Shown here in pieces: positions 5,065 through 5,356 of a stretch of DNA of 5,356 nucleotides. The position numbers and the translations under genes were made by a program. Source of the stretch: an uncultured Clostridia bacterium (GTDB taxonomy: Bacteria > Bacillota > Clostridia > Lachnospirales > Lachnospiraceae); contig CAMODY010000125.1 in NCBI GenBank assembly GCA_946611595.1, positions 1 to 5,356 of the forward strand, given 5' to 3'. The notes under the pieces were generated by a model. That model searched no databases and was not told the origin of the DNA. It saw only the letters and a list, made by a program, of their open reading frames with translations. Numbering within the stretch: position 1 is the stretch's first letter; each line of letters starts with the position of its first letter.

Positions 5065-5356
5065 ATGTCAAAGCAGATCAAAGGAATATTATGCATATTG
5101 TCGGCCGCCTTTTTCTTTGCACTGATGACGGTGTTTGTGCGGCTGGCCGGAGATCTTCCCACAATGGAGAAGGCTCTGTTTCGAAACGGCGTGGCGCTGA
5201 TTGTTTCAATCGTCATCTTACTCAGATCAAAAGAAAAGATCGTCATAACAAAGCCGTCCCTTAAATATCTCTTTTTAAGAGCAGCCTTCGGAACCGTGGG
5301 TCTCATCTGCAATTTTTATGCAATTGACAATATGAATATTTCCGACGCCAATATGC
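5065..5356 (+). CDS. DMT/EamA family transporter (partial, runs off right edge)
   Basis: The first 97 residues of a drug/metabolite transporter superfamily permease are present. The complete protein would be about 290-300 residues with ten membrane helices in two EamA repeats. Visible helices are roughly residues 6-26 (GILCILSAAFFFALMTVFV), 40-54 (RNGVALIVSIVILL) and 68-87 (YLFLRAAFGTVGLICNFYAI), with loops containing GDLPTMEKALFRN and DNMNISDANM. These loop sequences are typical of EamA permeases in which helix 3-4 follows an 'A(I/L)xxMxxxDA' loop. It acts in the cytoplasmic membrane, moving an unidentified small metabolite. The ATG has only a weak purine-rich site in front, unlike most genes here. 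No better start in frame was found, and the N-terminus fits the family. It is divergent from the OYE gene, 101 bases apart, which hints at shared regulation only. Confidence 0.87.
   Translation, partial: MSKQIKGILCILSAAFFFALMTVFVRLAGDLPTMEKALFRNGVALIVSIVILLRSKEKIVITKPSLKYLFLRAAFGTVGLICNFYAIDNMNISDANM

Noticed and set aside
4974..5312. A 112-codon minus-strand frame opposite the transporter at the right edge
   Set aside because: It overlaps the clear N-terminal helices of the DMT transporter. It would also run through the divergent promoter region, and its composition is not protein-family-like.
1..5356. Search by eye for CRISPR arrays, tRNAs, IS ends, att sites, riboswitches and defence genes
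   Set aside because: No regularly spaced repeats, cloverleaf, transposase, integrase, long terminal inverted repeat or recognisable riboswitch core was seen. The context is ordinary metabolic genes.

Overview
The window looks like a chromosomal stretch from a Gram-positive anaerobe of the Clostridia, most probably a Lachnospiraceae-type gut bacterium. The evidence is moderate GC content, AT-rich promoters with TGn-extended -10 boxes, strong AGGAGG ribosome binding sites, a Lachnospiraceae-style secreted lipoprotein, and fermentative redox enzymes (an iron-type alcohol dehydrogenase and an Old Yellow Enzyme relative). This placement is an inference from gene content; there is no rRNA or marker gene.

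Layout. At the left edge a minus-strand gene begins at 68 and runs out of the window; only its membrane-anchor-like N-terminus is visible. Beside it, on the plus strand at 108-257, is the start-less C-terminal tail of an EamA/DMT-type transporter, probably a pseudogene remnant. A long minus-strand series follows, read from right to left. It holds a doubtful 44-codon frame (3274-3140), the RNA 2',3'-cyclic phosphodiesterase thpR (3124-2618), a 27-residue micro-ORF containing a terminator-like hairpin (2603-2520), a 51-residue acidic small protein (2508-2353), a HAD subfamily IA phosphatase (2295-1684) and an iron-containing alcohol dehydrogenase (1560-376). Possible internal promoters suggest several transcription units rather than one strict operon.

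On the plus strand, 3381-3980 encodes a lipoprotein with its own extended -10 promoter. It converges with a minus-strand OYE-type NADH:flavin oxidoreductase (4963-3977), and their stop codons overlap by 4 bases. The OYE gene is divergent from a plus-strand DMT transporter (5065 onward, cut by the window edge), and the two predicted promoters overlap in a short AT-rich spacer.

Functionally these are mostly housekeeping or accessory metabolic genes with no obvious shared pathway: carbonyl or alcohol reduction, sugar-phosphate-type phosphatase, RNA end processing, ene-reduction and small-molecule export. There is no CRISPR array, transposase, integrase, phage gene, tRNA, rRNA or recognisable defence system. 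The most interesting part is the small-ORF/terminator arrangement between thpR and the HAD gene (2296-2620), which could be a translation-dependent attenuator or simply a terminator followed by an unannotated small gene.
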